A program made the translations under genes and the position numbers. The notes under the pieces are model-generated. The model was not told where the DNA came from. It saw only the letters and a program-made list of their open reading frames with translations, and made no database searches. 64,000 nt of DNA from CAXBNV01 sp963977185 (lineage in GTDB: Bacteria > Pseudomonadota > Gammaproteobacteria > JAGOUU01), in contig CAXBNV010000001.1 in assembly GCA_963977185.1 (NCBI GenBank), forward strand, positions 62,001 through 126,000, given 5' to 3'. Shown piece after piece: positions 55,152 through 64,000 of the stretch. Each line of letters starts with the position of its first letter. Within the stretch, counting starts at the first letter, position 1.

Positions 55152-56342
55152 TTAGTTTATAATTTTTAATTTTTTACCAACTTTCTCAAATGCTGCAATA
55201 GCTTTATCTAAGTGTTCTATTTCTAAAGCTGCTGACATTTGTGTTCTAATTCTAGCTTTCCCTTTTGGCACAACTGGGAAAGAAAATCCTATGACATAAA
55301 CGCCTTCTTTAAGTAACTCATCGGCCATAGTTGAGGCGAGTTTAGCATCACCTAACATAACAGGAATAATAGGGTGCTCGCCAGGAATTAAATCAAATCC
55401 TAGTTGTGTCATTTTTGTTCTAAAATATTCAGAGTTTCTAATTAGTTTATTGCGCAGTTCATCACCATTTTCTAGCATTTCAAATACTTTTATTGAGGTT
55501 GCAGCTATTACTGGGGCTATTGTATTTGAAAATAAATAAGGTCTTGAGCGCTGCCTTAACCATGCAATTAAGTGTTTGTTTCCAGCAGTAAAACCACCTG
55601 ATGCACCGCCTAAAGCTTTGCCCAAAGTGCTTGTTATAATATCAACTCTGTCTAATACATCACAAAATTCTACAGAGCCTCGTCCTTTTTTACCTAAAAA
55701 TCCTGTAGCATGAGAATCATCTACCATGACTAAAGCATCATATTTATCAGCTAAGTCGCATACTGCTTTTAGATTAGCTATAATACCATCCATAGAAAAA
55801 ACCCCGTCTGTAGCTATAAGCCTATAACGACAATTTTTAGCAGCTATTAAAGCTTTTTCTAACTCTTCCATATTATTATTAGTATATACAAAACGTTGTG
55901 CTTTACATAATCTTACGCCATCGATGATACTTGCGTGATTTAAAGCGTCTGAAATAATAGCATCTTCTTTATTTAAAATACATTCGAACAAGCCGCCATT
56001 TGCATCAAAACATGATGAATATAAAATAACATCTTCTTTGTTTAAAAAATTAGCTATTTTAGCTTCTAATTTTTTATGGATATCTTGAGTACCGCAAATA
56101 AATCGGACTGAAGCTAAACCGTAGCCTTGATTATCTAAGGCTTTTTTTGCTGTATTGATTAATTCAGAATTGTTTGCAAGACCTAGATAATTATTTGAGC
56201 ATAGATTGATTACCTCTTTGCCATCATCTAATTTAATTAATGAGTGCTGTGGAGATGTAATTTTTCTTTCACCTTTAAATAATCCATCAGCTTTTAATTG
56301 TTCTAAATCTTTAGCAATATTATTATAAAAAGACTTGTCCAT
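55152..56342 (-). CDS. kbl: Glycine C-acetyltransferase (2-amino-3-ketobutyrate CoA ligase)
   Basis: 396 residues, alpha-oxoamine synthase fold. NLCSNNYLGLANN, DDSHATGFLG and the PLP-lysine motif TSTLGKALGGASGGF. It cleaves the Tdh product with CoA to glycine and acetyl-CoA. kbl-tdh are separated by 28 bp and form an operon, as in E. coli. Confidence 0.96.
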   Translation of the reverse strand: MDKSFYNNIAKDLEQLKADGLFKGERKITSPQHSLIKLDDGKEVINLCSNNYLGLANNSELINTAKKALDNQGYGLASVRFICGTQDIHKKLEAKIANFLNKEDVILYSSCFDANGGLFECILNKEDAIISDALNHASIIDGVRLCKAQRFVYTNNNMEELEKALIAAKNCRYRLIATDGVFSMDGIIANLKAVCDLADKYDALVMVDDSHATGFLGKKGRGSVEFCDVLDRVDIITSTLGKALGGASGGFTAGNKHLIAWLRQRSRPYLFSNTIAPVIAATSIKVFEMLENGDELRNKLIRNSEYFRTKMTQLGFDLIPGEHPIIPVMLGDAKLASTMADELLKEGVYVIGFSFPVVPKGKARIRTQMSAALEIEHLDKAIAAFEKVGKKLKIIN

Positions 56343-56425
56343 AGCTTTTCCTTATATTTTAAACCTATTTCAGTTATTATATTGGATACTATATTAGATA
56401 CAAGACAAGATAGAAAAAATTTATT

Positions 56426-58480
56426 ATGCAACATATTATTCAAAGCCTAAATAAAGAACAACAACAAATAGTTACATCTAAAGCTCGAAATATTTTAGTT
56501 TTAGCAGGAGCCGGTAGTGGTAAAACTAAAGTATTAGTATCTAGAATAGTTTATTTGTTAAATCAAGGTTTAACTTACCCGCAAAATATTTTAGCAGTAA
56601 CTTTTACTAATAAAGCAGCAAAAGAAATGAAAGATAGGATAGCTGTTACTAACTCTTATTTGGGTAATATAAATCATATGTTTTTAGGAACATTTCATAG
56701 TATTTGTCATAGGTTATTAAAAAAACATGTCCATGATGCAAATTTAGACAGTAATTTTCAGATCATAGATATGGATGATCAATTGAAAATTATTAAAGAT
56801 CTAATTAAATCAAGCGGAGCAGATGTTAAAGAATTTGCAAAACCAGCACAGTATTTTATAAATTCACAAAAAGAAGAAGGTCTAAGAGCTAATGTTGTTT
56901 CAGGTGCGTTAAATTTTCATGGCAGAAATACAGATTTTTTAATAGCAATATATCAAAAATATGAAAAAATTTGCTTAAAAAATAGCTTTGTTGATTTTTC
57001 TGAATTATTACTACGAGTAATTGAATTATTTAAAAGTAATAAAATTATTCTAGAGCATTATAAAAATAGATTTAAATATATATTAGTAGATGAGTTTCAA
57101 GATACTAATGATTTACAATATGAATTTTTAGAATTATTAAAAAGTGATGACAATTCTTATATGATGGTTGGAGATGATGATCAAGCTATTTATGGCTGGC
57201 GTGGTGCAAATGTTGAAAATATGAAAAAGTTTTTAACTAATTTTGCAAACACAGAAGTAATTAAGCTTGAGCAAAATTATAGATCTACCAAAAATATTTT
57301 AAATGCTGCTAATGCTGTTATATCTGAAAATACAGATAGATTAGGTAAGAATCTATGGACAGATGGACTTAATGGTGAAACAGTGCAAGTAATATCTACT
57401 TATAATGATATAGCTGAAAGTCAGTTTGTCATATCTGAAATCATTGAACAAGTATCTGCTCATCAAATTAAATTATCAGATATAGCGATATTATATCGAT
57501 CTAATGCTCAATCCCGAGTTTTTGAAGAAAATTTATTACGCAATAACATTCCGTATAAAATATACGGAGGTCCTAAATTTTTTGATAGAAGTGAAGTCAA
57601 AGATATATTGGCTTATTTAAGATTAATTTTAAATAATAAAGATGATGTTGCCTTATTAAGAATTATTAATTTACCAACAAGAGGGATAGGTGCTAAAACT
57701 ATTAGTCAATTAAGACTTGAGGCACAAGATAATAATATTTCAATGTTTGAAAATTTAAAAAATATAAATAATAATCAATATTTATCAAGCAGAGCCAAAT
57801 TAGCAGTACAAAAATTTGTAGATTTAATTTTAGATATAGAAGATAAAATTAAAAACTTATCTTTAGATCAAAAAGTATTAAAGACTTTAGAGCTATCAGG
57901 GTTATATAATTATTATAGTTTGGATAAATCTCCCAAGGGCAAAACTAGATTAGAAAATCTAAATGAGCTTGTTAATGCATGTAAGCAATTTAGTAATAAT
58001 GATTTTTATTTTAATGAAGATTTTGATTTAGAAATAGATAAAAATAATATTAAGTCAGAATCTAATGATGAGTCTGGTGGCAATGATGAGCTGCAAGAAT
58101 TTTTAAGCTATGTTACGTTAGATAGTAATAGTGAAGCTATTGATGGTAAAAACAATGATAATAATTTTAGCAATAATGGCTGTATTAATTTGATGACTTT
58201 GCATAGTGCAAAAGGATTAGAATTTAAAATAGTGTTTCTAGTTGGTATGGAAGATGGTTTATTACCACATGAAATGTCAATTAAAGAGCCAGGCCGCATA
58301 GATGAAGAAAGAAGATTGTGTTATGTAGGTTTTACAAGGGCTAAAGAAAAGTTATATTTAAGCTATGCTCTAAATAGATTTCTTAATGGAAATTATATTC
58401 ATAGTATTCCTTCAAGATATATAGATGATATTCCTGCTGATATTATAAGCTTTAGTAAATATAGTGAATATATAAATTAA
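56426..58480 (+). CDS. uvrD: ATP-dependent DNA helicase UvrD (helicase II)
   Basis: 684 residues, superfamily 1A. Walker A AGAGSGKT (27-34), DEFQDTN, GDDDQAIYGWRGANVENM, LEQNYRST, and MTLHSAKGLEFKIVFLVGME with VGFTRAKE. GDDDQxIYGWRGAxVEN and NTDRLGKNLWTDG are closer to UvrD than to Rep. The C-terminal tail is shorter than that of E. coli UvrD (720 aa). A low-complexity Asn/Asp stretch interrupts subdomain 2B near residue 530-585. The stop overlaps that of convergent mutS. Confidence 0.92.
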   Translation: MQHIIQSLNKEQQQIVTSKARNILVLAGAGSGKTKVLVSRIVYLLNQGLTYPQNILAVTFTNKAAKEMKDRIAVTNSYLGNINHMFLGTFHSICHRLLKKHVHDANLDSNFQIIDMDDQLKIIKDLIKSSGADVKEFAKPAQYFINSQKEEGLRANVVSGALNFHGRNTDFLIAIYQKYEKICLKNSFVDFSELLLRVIELFKSNKIILEHYKNRFKYILVDEFQDTNDLQYEFLELLKSDDNSYMMVGDDDQAIYGWRGANVENMKKFLTNFANTEVIKLEQNYRSTKNILNAANAVISENTDRLGKNLWTDGLNGETVQVISTYNDIAESQFVISEIIEQVSAHQIKLSDIAILYRSNAQSRVFEENLLRNNIPYKIYGGPKFFDRSEVKDILAYLRLILNNKDDVALLRIINLPTRGIGAKTISQLRLEAQDNNISMFENLKNINNNQYLSSRAKLAVQKFVDLILDIEDKIKNLSLDQKVLKTLELSGLYNYYSLDKSPKGKTRLENLNELVNACKQFSNNDFYFNEDFDLEIDKNNIKSESNDESGGNDELQEFLSYVTLDSNSEAIDGKNNDNNFSNNGCINLMTLHSAKGLEFKIVFLVGMEDGLLPHEMSIKEPGRIDEERRLCYVGFTRAKEKLYLSYALNRFLNGNYIHSIPSRYIDDIPADIISFSKYSEYIN

Positions 58481-61212
58481 TTTTTAATTATTATTTGTTT
58501 AAGTTTATATAATAAATTTAAAGCATCTTTAGGAGTGAGTTCATCTGGATTATTTTTAGAAATTATATTATCTAATATTTTATATTTTTCTATGATATCT
58601 TGATTTTTGATATAATCTTTTGAGTTATTAGTTGTGCCTAATACCTGATTGTTTTTAATATTATTATTACAAGAATTAGTTTCTGTGTTTTCTAATTCTT
58701 GTAATTTTGTTTTTGCTGTATTTATAGTACTTTGTGGGACACCTGCAAGTTTTGCAACTTGAAGACCATAGCTTTTACTAGCGGCACCAGGTTTTACTTT
58801 ATGTAAAAAAGTTAAACTACTATTTTGTTCTATTGCTTCTAGGTGTAAATTAATAATGTTGGTGTTATCTTTATCAAGCTGAGTTAGCTCAAAAAAATGA
58901 GTTGCAAATAAAGTATAACTTTTGATGTTTTCAGCAAGTGTTTTTGCTGTTGCATATGCAAGTGCTAAGCCATCATAAGTGCTTGTGCCACGTCCGATTT
59001 CATCTAGCAAAACTAAAGAATTTTTTGTTGCATGATTTAAAATATTTGCAGTTTCAGTCATTTCAACCATAAAGGTTGATTTGCCCTCAGCTAAATCATC
59101 GCTTGCGCCTATTCTAGTAAAGATTCTATCGATTAAGCCTATTTTACAGATTTCTGCAGGAACGAAACTTCCTATATGAGCTAATAATACTATAAGGGCT
59201 GTTTGACGCATGTAGGTAGATTTTCCGCCCATATTAGGGCCTGTTAAAATAATTAGTTTTTTATTTTGGTCTAAATATAAGTCATTGGGAATAAAATCTG
59301 CAGATTGATTCTCTTCTACTATCAAATGTCGGCCATTATTGTATTTAAAAAGATTATCATTATTTAAAGTAGGTCTTGATAAATTTAAACTAATTGCTCT
59401 TTCTGCAAGATTAGATAATACATCTAATAAAGCTAAACTTTGCGCTGTTTGCTGTAGTAATTTTAGTTTTTGATTTAAAGTAACTAATATATTATTGTAT
59501 AATTCTTTTTCTAATTCTAAGGCTTTATCTTTGCTTGATAAAACTTTTTCTTCCAAAGATTTTAACTCAGGTGTAATATATCTTTCTGCATTTTTTAAAG
59601 TTTGACGTCTTGTATAATCTTCAGGTACTTTTAAAGCAAAACTTTGTGCTTTAGATATTTCTATGTAAAACCCATGAACTTTATTGTATTTAACTCTTAA
59701 GTTTTGAGAGTTACAACGTTGTTTTTCTTTTATTTCTATTTGGTTTAAATGTTCATCTAATGAAAGATTAATATTTCTTAGGTTATCTAATTCCTGATTG
59801 TAATTATTTTTAATAACATTGCCATTTTTAATTAAATTAGAAGGGGTATCTTTTATAGCTAGTTCTAACAGCTTTTTTAAATCATCAAGGTCATGAAGAT
59901 AATTATAGATTTGTAGAATTAAATTATGATTTAATTCAGATGGTTTATAATTTAAAGAATTAAGTGTTTTTTTTATATCCGGAATAACAGATAAAGAAAG
60001 TTTTAATTTAACTAAATCATGTGGTCTTGCTGTTAACATTGCAACTCGTGCAACAATTCTTTCCATATCATTGATTGATTTAAGTAATATTTGAAATTTT
60101 TCAAAATGAAAGTCATTTTGTAATATTTCTATAGAATTAAATCTTTTATTTAATATTTCATGGCTCCTAATAGGGTTCATGAGCCATCTTTGTAGTAATC
60201 TTGATCCCATTGGGGTTACTGTATTGTCTATGATATTTAATAAAGTATTATTTTTAGAGCCAGACAAGCTTGTTATAATTTCTAAATTTTTTCTACTTGA
60301 TGGATCTATTTGAATAATATTGTCATGATTTATTATTTTAGGAATAGAGATGTGAGGCAAAGATATTTTTTGAGTATTTTGACAATAATTTAATAAAGCT
60401 CCAGTTGATATAAGACAAGATTCCAAAGTTTTTATATCTAAAGAATCAATGTTTTTTAAATTATATTGTTTTAATATAAGATTTTCTGCAAAAATTTTAT
60501 TGAATTCAAAATCTGGTTTCGGTGTTATTGCGATATTTTTAAAAAAATTATTATGATTATTAAAAAAATCTAAATATTCATGACAAGATTCAGATATTAA
60601 AATCTCAGACGGATTAATTCTAGATATTTCATTTTTAATAGTTTCTATAATATTATTTTTATTATTAATATCTTCTAGTTTTAATTCAAAAGAGTTTAAT
60701 CTGCCAGAGCTTATTTCAATATATGATATAGCTAAATTAGAATTTTTAGATTTTTTGTGAATATATATAGATAATAAAATGTTTTCTGATTTTAAGCTTA
60801 ATAAACTTTCATCACAAATTGTTCCTTTAGTAATAATTTTAACAACTTTTCTGTCAACAGGTCCTTTGCCATTCGGCTCGCTTGTTTGTTCGCATATTGC
60901 AATTGGTTTTCCAAATTTTACTAACCTAGCTAAATATGATTCTATTGCATGATAAGGAACGCCAGCCATTGGAATTGAATTTCCTCCTGATTTTCCTCGT
61001 GCTGTTAGAGTGATATCTAATAATGTAGAAACTTCTTTTGCATCTTGATAAAACAATTCATAAAAATCACCCATGCGATATAATAAATAATGATTTGGAT
61101 ATTCAGCTTTTATATTTAAATATTGCTGCATCATAGGAGTATGATTATTTGTTGTATTTATTTCTGGATTTATTATTGATTTTTTTGATGCGAAGTTATT
61201 TGCATGTGTCAT
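58477..61212 (-). CDS. mutS: DNA mismatch repair protein MutS
   Basis: 911 residues, longer than E. coli MutS (853) because of Asn/Lys-rich insertions and an N-terminal extension of about 25 residues. The mismatch-binding Phe-x-Glu is F50/E52 in YRMGDFYELFYQDA. The ATPase has Walker A GPNMGGKST, SADDLAEGKSTFMVEM-type loop (ASDDLAEGKSTFMVEMTET) and LDEIGRGTSTYDGLALA. It converges on uvrD, its partner in mismatch repair. Confidence 0.96.
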   Translation of the reverse strand: MTHANNFASKKSIINPEINTTNNHTPMMQQYLNIKAEYPNHYLLYRMGDFYELFYQDAKEVSTLLDITLTARGKSGGNSIPMAGVPYHAIESYLARLVKFGKPIAICEQTSEPNGKGPVDRKVVKIITKGTICDESLLSLKSENILLSIYIHKKSKNSNLAISYIEISSGRLNSFELKLEDINNKNNIIETIKNEISRINPSEILISESCHEYLDFFNNHNNFFKNIAITPKPDFEFNKIFAENLILKQYNLKNIDSLDIKTLESCLISTGALLNYCQNTQKISLPHISIPKIINHDNIIQIDPSSRKNLEIITSLSGSKNNTLLNIIDNTVTPMGSRLLQRWLMNPIRSHEILNKRFNSIEILQNDFHFEKFQILLKSINDMERIVARVAMLTARPHDLVKLKLSLSVIPDIKKTLNSLNYKPSELNHNLILQIYNYLHDLDDLKKLLELAIKDTPSNLIKNGNVIKNNYNQELDNLRNINLSLDEHLNQIEIKEKQRCNSQNLRVKYNKVHGFYIEISKAQSFALKVPEDYTRRQTLKNAERYITPELKSLEEKVLSSKDKALELEKELYNNILVTLNQKLKLLQQTAQSLALLDVLSNLAERAISLNLSRPTLNNDNLFKYNNGRHLIVEENQSADFIPNDLYLDQNKKLIILTGPNMGGKSTYMRQTALIVLLAHIGSFVPAEICKIGLIDRIFTRIGASDDLAEGKSTFMVEMTETANILNHATKNSLVLLDEIGRGTSTYDGLALAYATAKTLAENIKSYTLFATHFFELTQLDKDNTNIINLHLEAIEQNSSLTFLHKVKPGAASKSYGLQVAKLAGVPQSTINTAKTKLQELENTETNSCNNNIKNNQVLGTTNNSKDYIKNQDIIEKYKILDNIISKNNPDELTPKDALNLLYKLKQIIIKN

Positions 61213-61319
61213 AATTATTAAGTTGATTAAAATTTTCTTGAGTTCATTTGAGTTAAATTTTATATTAATGTTAGTTTTATATAAAGTTTTTATTTTTATA
61301 TTATATTAGGATAAAAGAT

Positions 61320-61829
61320 ATGTTAATTTCTGGATCGATAGATCAATTAGCTAAAAAACTAGGTGAAATTCTATTAAATCATAAATTAAAAATTACTACA
61401 GCTGAGTCGTGTACTGGTGGCTGGTTATCTCAGGCTATTACATCAATGCCAGGGAGTTCTAATTGGATTGAACGAGCTTATATAACTTATTCTAATAAAG
61501 CTAAGCATGATATGCTTGATGTTGATTTAAAAGTTCTAGAAGCAAAAGGGGCGGTTAGCCAAGAAGTTGTAAAAGAAATGGCTTTTAATGCTCTTGAAAA
61601 ATCTAAAGCTAATATCAGTGTGGCAATTAGTGGTATTGCTGGACCTGATGGAGGCAATGAGTTAAAGCCTGTTGGCACTGTATGGTTGGGAATTGCTGTC
61701 AAGACTCATGATTTAAAAGATATAAATTTTGCAAGTAAATTATTGCATTTACAAGGAGATAGAACGTTAATAAGGCAGCAAGCAGTACAACATGCTTTAT
61801 CTGCTGTTATAGAAATGTTTGAAAACTAA
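61320..61829 (+). CDS. pncC: Nicotinamide-nucleotide amidase (CinA C-terminal family)
   Basis: 169 residues, a stand-alone CinA C-terminal domain. TTAESCTGGWLSQAITSMPG, FERAYITYSNKAKH-like IERAYITYSNKAKHDML and SVAISGIAGPDGGNELKPVGTVW. It deamidates NMN to nicotinate mononucleotide in NAD salvage. It lies upstream of recA as in many gammaproteobacteria. Confidence 0.93.
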   Translation: MLISGSIDQLAKKLGEILLNHKLKITTAESCTGGWLSQAITSMPGSSNWIERAYITYSNKAKHDMLDVDLKVLEAKGAVSQEVVKEMAFNALEKSKANISVAISGIAGPDGGNELKPVGTVWLGIAVKTHDLKDINFASKLLHLQGDRTLIRQQAVQHALSAVIEMFEN

Positions 61830-61838
61830 TATTACAAC

Positions 61839-61852
61839 ATACTAGCTAGTAT
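61839..61852. promoter_or_regulatory. 14-bp perfect palindrome upstream of recA
   Basis: ATACTAGCTAGTAT lies between pncC and recA, 54-67 bp before the recA start and next to a plausible -35 (TTTAGA) of a weak promoter. No LexA box of the CTGT-N8-ACAG type is visible. It could be an operator or a small hairpin. Confidence 0.35.
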
Positions 61853-61905
61853 TTAGAATATAGATTAATATTGTTAAAATAAGTAATAAATATAGGGGAT
61901 ATACC

Positions 61906-62949
61906 TTGGATACAAATAAGTCAAAAGCTTTAAATGCAGCATTGGGTCAAATTGAAAAGCAATTTGGTAAAGGCGCAATTATGCGTATGGGAGACAAAGG
62001 TTATATACAAACTATAGATGTTGTATCAACTGGCTCAATAGGATTAGATGTAGCCTTAGGAATTGGTGGGTTACCAAAAGGTAGAGTAGTTGAAATTTAT
62101 GGACCAGAATCATCAGGTAAGACAACTTTAACTTTACACGCTATTGCTGAGTGTCAAAAAACAGGTGGTGTTGCTGCATTTATTGATGCAGAGCATGCAT
62201 TAGATCCAATATATGCAAAAAAATTAGGGGTTAATATTGATGAATTAATTATTTCTCAGCCAGATACAGGAGAGCAGGCTTTAGAGATAGTAGATATGTT
62301 AGTGCGATCAGGTACTGTTGACTTAGTTGTAGTTGATTCTGTTGCTGCTTTAACACCAAGAGCTGAAATTGAAGGTGATATGGGAGATTCTCATATGGGT
62401 CTTCAAGCAAGATTAATGTCACAAGCTTTAAGAAAGCTTACATCTAATATTAAAAAAGCTAATACTTTGGTTATATTTATTAACCAAATTAGAATGAAAA
62501 TAGGTGTTATGTTTGGTAGTCCTGAGACAACAACTGGCGGTAATGCCTTAAAATTTTATGCATCTGTTAGATTAGATATTAGAAGAACAGGGGCTATAAA
62601 AAAAGGCGATGAAATTTTAGGTAATGAAACTAAAGTTAAAGTTGTTAAAAATAAAATGGCGCCTCCATTTAAAATTACAGAATTTGATATTTTGTATGGC
62701 GAAGGTATATCAAGACTTGGTGAAGTTATTGATTTAGGTGTTAAATTTGACATAATTGCTAAAGCAGGTGCTTGGTATAGTTACAATGAAGACAGAATTG
62801 GTCAAGGTAAAGAAAATGTCAGAAATTATTTAAAAGAAAACTCTGCTATGGCAGCTGAAATTGAAGCTAGAATTAGAGAGCATATGCTGCCTAAGGTTGA
62901 GCTTGCTGTTAAAGAAAAACTTGAAGAATCTGAGTCAACTGGGGCTTAA
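61906..62949 (+). CDS. recA: Recombinase RecA
   Basis: 347 residues, full length. Walker A GPESSGKTT (66-74), VDSVAALTPRAEIEGDMGDS and the FINQIRMKIGVMFGSPETTTGG loop. The start is TTG at 61906, with AGGGGA 6 nt upstream and no ATG in frame before the conserved N-terminus. It coats single-stranded DNA for homologous recombination and induces the SOS response where LexA exists. Confidence 0.97.
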   Translation: MDTNKSKALNAALGQIEKQFGKGAIMRMGDKGYIQTIDVVSTGSIGLDVALGIGGLPKGRVVEIYGPESSGKTTLTLHAIAECQKTGGVAAFIDAEHALDPIYAKKLGVNIDELIISQPDTGEQALEIVDMLVRSGTVDLVVVDSVAALTPRAEIEGDMGDSHMGLQARLMSQALRKLTSNIKKANTLVIFINQIRMKIGVMFGSPETTTGGNALKFYASVRLDIRRTGAIKKGDEILGNETKVKVVKNKMAPPFKITEFDILYGEGISRLGEVIDLGVKFDIIAKAGAWYSYNEDRIGQGKENVRNYLKENSAMAAEIEARIREHMLPKVELAVKEKLEESESTGA

Positions 62950-62972
62950 TAATATATTTTTCATGTAAAGCT

Positions 62973-63060
62973 AGAAAGCGAGAGTAGTTTGTAAGAGTTA
63001 TTTTAATAGTTCTATTTAGAATTTGCGGTTAATTTTTACTATACCTTCGCTTTCTTTTTT
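62973..63060 (+). terminator. Terminator-like hairpin between recA and recX
   Basis: AGAAAGCGA (62973-62981) pairs with TCGCTTTCT (63047-63055), and a T-run follows immediately. The enclosed loop is long (about 65 nt) and may fold itself. A partial terminator here would lower recX expression relative to recA. Confidence 0.55.
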
Positions 63061-63124
63061 ATTAAAACAAGATCATTTGTTTTGCAAGTAACATTATTTA
63101 AATTAAAAATATTAGTTAAATGCA

Positions 63125-63598
63125 ATGTCGCAATACACAGAAATCAAAAACAAAGCTATATATTTTTTATCAAGACGTGAGTATAGCAAGCTTGAGTTAA
63201 TCACTAGACTTAATAGATACCCTAATTTTCAAGAAGATTTAATTATTCAAGTAATTGATGAATTAATAGAAAAAGATTACTTAAGTGATTTAAGATTTTC
63301 TGAACAATATGTTAATATGCTTCTTAATAAAGGACTTGGGTTTAAAAAAATAAAATATGAGCTTAAGTTAAAAGGCATATCGGATGCTAGAATTATAGAA
63401 CTATTAAATATTTCGGATATAAATTGGCACACTAATGCTTTAAATTTAGCCCATAAAAAATATGGAAAAAAGAATATACGAGATGTAAAAATCTTGGCAA
63501 AAATTCAAAGACATTTATATTCAAAAGGATTTGATATAGACATTATTTATTATGTAATAAATTATTATAAAAATTATCAAGATTATGAAACTACATGA
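63125..63598 (+). CDS. recX: Regulatory protein RecX
   Basis: 157 residues, three-helix repeat fold. AIYFLSRREYSKLELITRL, LIEKDYLSDLRFSEQYVN and LGFKKIKYELKLKGIS are typical of RecX. It limits RecA filament growth. Start ATG 63125. Its end overlaps the alaS start by 14 bp. Confidence 0.9.
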   Translation: MSQYTEIKNKAIYFLSRREYSKLELITRLNRYPNFQEDLIIQVIDELIEKDYLSDLRFSEQYVNMLLNKGLGFKKIKYELKLKGISDARIIELLNISDINWHTNALNLAHKKYGKKNIRDVKILAKIQRHLYSKGFDIDIIYYVINYYKNYQDYETT

Positions 63599-64000
63599 AA
63601 TTAGACAGAAATTTTTAGATTATTTTACTAATTTAAATCATACAGTTGTTCCATCTAGCCCATTGATACCTGCAAATGATCCTACTTTATTATTTACCAA
63701 TGCAGGAATGGTGCAATTTAAAGAAGTTTTTTTAGGATTAGATAAAAGAGAATATAACAAAGCTGTATCTGTACAAAAATGTCTTAGAGCTGGCGGCAAA
63801 CATAATGATCTAGATAATGTTGGCTATACAGCAAGACATCATACTTTTTTTGAAATGCTAGGAAACTTTAGTTTTGGAGATTATTTTAAAGAAGAAGCTA
63901 TAGATTTTGCTTGGAAATTTCTGACTGAAGAATTAAAAATTCCTAAAGAAAAACTTTGGGTAACTGTGCATCACTCTGATCAAGAATCTGAAGATATATG
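63585..64000 (+). CDS. alaS: Alanine-tRNA ligase, N-terminal part (cut by window end)
   Basis: The frame opens with ATG at 63585 inside recX and runs off the window after 138 codons. The sequence starts MKLHEIRQKFLDYF and contains PLIPANDPTLLFTNAGMVQF, CLRAGGKHNDLDNVG and HHTFFEMLGNFSFGDYFK, unmistakable AlaRS class II core motifs. The recA-recX-alaS order is standard in gammaproteobacteria. Confidence 0.97.
   Translation, partial: MKLHEIRQKFLDYFTNLNHTVVPSSPLIPANDPTLLFTNAGMVQFKEVFLGLDKREYNKAVSVQKCLRAGGKHNDLDNVGYTARHHTFFEMLGNFSFGDYFKEEAIDFAWKFLTEELKIPKEKLWVTVHHSDQESEDI

Noticed and set aside
1..64000. CRISPR array or insertion sequence
   Set aside because: I found no regularly spaced repeats and no transposase gene; the only mobile-element trace is the tRNA-Val island.

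Overview
This AT-rich window comes from a gammaproteobacterium that almost certainly lives inside host cells, in or near the order Legionellales. The main evidence is a Dot/Icm (type IVB secretion) cluster at 46.9-52.0 kb (icmW, an unidentified lipoprotein, icmV, dotA). Gammaproteobacterial gene orders such as thrS-infC-rpmI-rplT-pheST-ihfA, queA-yajC-secDF, mlaFEDCB-ibaG-murA, lptD/amgK-murU and recA-recX-alaS support this. The species cannot be named from the sequence alone. Most genes are tightly packed, and many start codons overlap the preceding stop.

Layout. 0-2.7 kb: the 3' end of dprA, then topA. 2.75-4.4 kb: a hipBA toxin-antitoxin module with three copies of a TACCG-NN-CGGTA palindrome in its upstream region. 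4.5-7.73 kb: a mini-island of about 3.2 kb inserted at the 3' end of tRNA-Val(GAC). It is bounded by a 51-bp direct repeat (50/51 identical) and has mirrored, helically phased TGAACA-type repeats just inside each end. Its cargo is a two-gene operon of a SIR2-like putative NADase and an AbiJ-type protein with an HEPN-like tail, followed by an AlpA-type excisionase/regulator, an XRE repressor with a damaged start, and a broken tyrosine-integrase fragment that is not obvious in a plain ORF scan. This is the best candidate for an undescribed defence system. 7.9-11.6 kb: a secreted or surface pair, a beta-barrel protein and a large protein with a thaumatin-like domain.

11.7-26.3 kb: fluoride channel, translation operon (thrS, infC, rpmI, rplT, pheS, pheT, ihfA), radA, an orphan ORF, queA, Sec accessory genes (yajC, secD, secF) and a solitary 5S rRNA gene with its own promoter and no 16S or 23S next to it. 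26.7-33.6 kb (minus strand): a catabolic operon for branched-chain amino acids (ETF-quinone oxidoreductase, short-chain hydroxyacyl-CoA dehydrogenase, leucine dehydrogenase, E1alpha, E1beta, E2) feeding acyl-CoA and electrons to respiration. 33.6-46.5 kb: envelope genes, namely lptD, MurNAc recycling (amgK, murU), an ion channel, thiL, kdsD, the mla lipid-transport operon and murA, ending with a Fis-type regulator.

46.9-53.5 kb: the Dot/Icm cluster followed by a DamX-like ATPase/SPOR protein. 53.6-64 kb: a MAPEG protein, threonine catabolism (tdh, kbl), and DNA maintenance genes (uvrD, mutS, pncC, recA, recX), then the start of alaS.
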